Source: Candidatus Komeilibacteria bacterium
Lineage (GTDB): Bacteria; Patescibacteriota; Patescibacteriia; UBA1558; S5-K13
NCBI GenBank assembly: GCA_030591905.1
Contig: JAUVAE010000026.1
Location: 1 to 7,859, forward strand
DNA: 7,859 nucleotides
Reading direction: 5' to 3'
Part shown: positions 6,138 to 7,859 of the stretch, in pieces
Layout: the number at the start of each line of letters is the position of its first letter
Numbering within the stretch: position 1 is the stretch's first letter
Notes under the pieces: model-generated
What the model saw: the letters and a program-made list of their open reading frames with translations, nothing else
What the model was told of the DNA's origin: nothing
Database searches by the model: none
Program-made: the position numbers and the translations under genes

Positions 6138-7598
6138 TTATTTTTTAAATATTTGTTTAACAAAAAGTAAGTCTTTTTTTGTCAAAATTCGTAATGCAAA
6201 AGTCATTATCATATAGAGAGTGCCAGATAAGACAATATTGAATAACCAATGTAATTTATCTTTGAAGAAAAATAGACTAAGAACCATTATTAAACAAGCT
6301 AAAATAATTCGAGAAAGATTAGAACCTATATCTTTAGAGTTGAATTTAACGACTTGATGAGAACTGATAGTATTTAAGATTAAATAGCAAATAGTGGCTA
6401 AAATTGACGCTATAGCGGCCCCTACATGTGAATAAATAGGGATTAAGATGATATTAGCAATAATACTGACAATCATAGTAAATCCTATATTTCTAGTATG
6501 TATTTTTTGGAGATTAGCAGCATTTAATAAAGCACCCATTGGGAAGGTTAAAAATATCAATGGTAAATTAAAAATTAATATTTGTAATGTCAGAATCGAA
6601 GGAGTGTATTGTTCCTGATAGATATTTAAAATAATAGTTCTGGCCATGACCGATATTCCTGCGGCAATAGGAATAGAAAATATTAAAAGGTAAATAATGC
6701 TTTTATTAAAAGTATTTTTTAATTTTTCTTTTTCATAATTAAAGAAATGAGTAAAGGCCGGATAAAGTGAGGCTACAAAAGCCATGGGTATAAATTGGAA
6801 AGCAAAAGTTATTTTATAGGGTAAGGAATAATAGCCTACTGCTTGATCACCAGAAAATTTTGACAAGAAAATAGAATCAATACTACCCGAGATTCTCATA
6901 AATATAGCGGCTAAGGCAAAAGGCCAAGCAATCAGAATTAATTTTTTAGCAAATTCTTTATTTAAAATAGGGCGTAAGGATATTTTATATTTAAATCTTA
7001 AAACCGATCCGGAGAAGATTAAATTAAAAGAACTGGCAACTAATAAAACTATTAATAATAAGAAAGGATCATGAGTATGTTGCAGGGTTATATAACCTAG
7101 AATTAAAACAATAACTTGAAATACCACGGAAGCAATACTTTCAAAGCTCAAATTATGCTTACCTCTAATAATCGCCCAAAAAGTTAGAGTAAAACTATCT
7201 ATTAACATAGTAATACAAGATAAATAAACCAGATTTTTAATATTTAGGTCGTAATTCAATAGATTAATAGTAATATAAATAGCAATTAGGATAATAACCG
7301 AAGTAACTAACTTGATAGCGATAACATTAGAAACTAGTTTTTGAATTGATTCTTTGGCTTTAGCTATTTCTCTAGTTAATAAACTACTTAATCCAAAATC
7401 AAGAAATACTGAAAAAATGGTTACAAAAGAAATGGCAAAAAAGTATTGACCAATTTTTTCAGAACCAATTTGAGTTGCTAAAAAAGAAAAATAAGTAAAG
7501 GAGATTACTTTTTGGATAACTAAGGCCATAGTAAAATAGCCAGTATTTTTTACTAATTTATTTGAAGGCGAGTTATTTTCCATGAGGTAATTATACAT
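6138..7598 (-). CDS. Polysaccharide flippase of the Wzx/MOP family
   Basis: Inner-membrane protein, 486 residues from the ATG at 7598 or 481 from the second ATG at 7583. It belongs with the oligosaccharide flippases of the MOP superfamily (polysaccharide biosynthesis protein), which turn lipid-linked glycan units to the outer face of the membrane. About 14 hydrophobic segments can be counted, which is typical, starting near residues 22-42, 51-72, 90-116, 122-145 and ending near 428-446 and 452-472. Recognisable Wzx-like stretches are KNTGYFTMALVIQK (17-30), LDFGLSSLLTREIAK (66-80) and AVGYYSLPYKI (253-263). The later start at 7583 is preferred because a perfect TATAAT box overlaps codons 2-3 of the longer version and lies 6 bases before it; neither start has a Shine-Dalgarno sequence. 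Terminators on both sides make it a single-gene unit. The glycan moved is unknown. Confidence 0.9.
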   Translation of the reverse strand: MYNYLMENNSPSNKLVKNTGYFTMALVIQKVISFTYFSFLATQIGSEKIGQYFFAISFVTIFSVFLDFGLSSLLTREIAKAKESIQKLVSNVIAIKLVTSVIILIAIYITINLLNYDLNIKNLVYLSCITMLIDSFTLTFWAIIRGKHNLSFESIASVVFQVIVLILGYITLQHTHDPFLLLIVLLVASSFNLIFSGSVLRFKYKISLRPILNKEFAKKLILIAWPFALAAIFMRISGSIDSIFLSKFSGDQAVGYYSLPYKITFAFQFIPMAFVASLYPAFTHFFNYEKEKLKNTFNKSIIYLLIFSIPIAAGISVMARTIILNIYQEQYTPSILTLQILIFNLPLIFLTFPMGALLNAANLQKIHTRNIGFTMIVSIIANIILIPIYSHVGAAIASILATICYLILNTISSHQVVKFNSKDIGSNLSRIILACLIMVLSLFFFKDKLHWLFNIVLSGTLYMIMTFALRILTKKDLLFVKQIFKK

Positions 7599-7618
7599 TA
7601 TTTAAGGTAAATAAAAAA
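7590..7618 (-). promoter_or_regulatory. Leaderless promoter of the flippase gene
   Basis: A perfect TATAAT (7595-7590, minus strand) is followed by 6 bases (TACCTC) and ATG at 7583, so transcription would start on the A of that ATG. Seventeen bp upstream the -35 position is only TTTTTT, taken from the T-run of the preceding terminator, which is a weak match. The same -10 to ATG geometry occurs at the protease gene. Confidence 0.5.
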
Positions 7619-7649
7619 ACCAGTTCTTGAGAGACTGGTTAATTTTTTT
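7613..7649 (-). terminator. Strong intrinsic terminator, symmetric enough to act both ways
   Basis: On the minus strand AACCAGT (7640-7634), a 9-nt loop and ACTGGTT (7624-7618) form a perfect 7-bp stem, followed by a run of T ending at 7613. It lies about 70 bp after the stop of the upstream partial gene and serves that gene. On the plus strand the same stem is followed by AA and seven T (7643-7649), so it could also stop opposing transcription, although no plus-strand gene is present here. Confidence 0.85.
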
Positions 7650-7710
7650 AAACAATATTTTATTCCTTGGTTGATATACGGTCGTAGATAATTGCTTTTA
7701 GCATATCAAA

Positions 7711-7859
7711 TTAATTATTAGACTCAAAATTTTTTAAAATTTGTAAATATTTTTTCTGCATGTCTTTTGATATTTGATTATTGTCAAACTTTGGAATTTC
7801 GCCATTATTTTTAATTACATTTTCAATTGAATCAAAATAAAATCCATCTAAAGTGGCAA
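7711..7859 (-). CDS. C-terminal fragment of an unidentified protein
   Basis: An open frame enters from the window edge and ends at a TAA (7713-7711), giving 48 residues from base 7857. It starts ATLDGFYFDSIENVI and ends YLQILKNFESNN; it is polar, rich in Asn, Lys, Ile and Asp, and has no membrane segment. The other two minus-strand frames close within about 10 codons of the edge, and an intrinsic terminator lies about 70 bp beyond the stop, both of which favour this as the real end of a gene. I do not recognise the family. It probably belongs to the same surface-related region, but the fragment is too short to say more. Confidence 0.6.
   Translation of the reverse strand, partial: ATLDGFYFDSIENVIKNNGEIPKFDNNQISKDMQKKYLQILKNFESNN

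Noticed and set aside
7671..7709. Inverted repeat TTGATAT / ATATCAA as a second terminator or operator
   Set aside because: Only 7 AT-rich base pairs with a 25-nt loop and no T-run; such matches are expected by chance here.
1..7859. Recoded UGA (glycine) as in some Patescibacteria
   Set aside because: All visible stops are TAA, and no in-frame TGA occurs in any called gene. Conserved glycines I checked use GGN codons. This gives no evidence for recoding, although it cannot exclude it.

Overview
This is a strongly AT-rich bacterial window in which every recognisable gene lies on the minus strand, so transcription runs from the high coordinates to the low ones. It holds five complete genes and two cut by the window edges. 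The content is cell-surface glycan metabolism (two nucleotide-sugar short-chain dehydrogenase/reductase enzymes, a GtrA-like membrane protein and a Wzx/MOP-type flippase), a secreted subtilisin-like protease with a C-terminal FG-GAP repeat array, and the housekeeping S-adenosylmethionine synthase MetK. The base composition, the virtual absence of Shine-Dalgarno sequences and the secreted protein with G-P-H-[VI]-R-I-F-D repeats would fit a Candidate Phyla Radiation (Patescibacteria) genome. That placement is an inference; no rRNA or ribosomal protein gene is present to test it.

Layout in transcription order. 7859-7711: C-terminal tail of an unidentified protein. 7640-7613: a strong intrinsic terminator. 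7598-6138: polysaccharide flippase, probably starting at 7583 from a TATAAT promoter that makes it leaderless. 6117-6091: intrinsic terminator after the flippase. 6092-6064: a good promoter (TTGCTT, 17 bp, TATAAT) lying 7 bp before the ATG of the next gene. 6056-3864: secreted subtilase. 3874-3443: GtrA-like protein, overlapping the protease stop by 11 bp. 3421-2303: UDP-glucuronate-decarboxylase-like enzyme, 21 bp further on. 2302-2191: a short repeat cluster with tandem and inverted repeats. 2190-1030: metK. 1029-868: AT-rich spacer with a possible promoter. 867-1: galE, cut by the window edge before its C-terminus.

Protease, gtrA and the decarboxylase-like gene form one probable operon, delimited upstream by a terminator and promoter; metK and galE may be read from it or from their own signals. 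A reasonable reading is that the two dehydrogenase-family enzymes prepare nucleotide sugars in the cytoplasm, the GtrA-like protein and the flippase move lipid-linked sugars or oligosaccharides across the membrane, and the subtilase acts outside the membrane. No substrate can be named from the sequence. I did not find a CRISPR array, transposase, tRNA, rRNA or riboswitch. The most unusual points are the leaderless promoter architecture at two genes, the repeat cluster before metK, the missing catalytic glutamate in the decarboxylase-like enzyme, and the subtilase/GtrA translational overlap.
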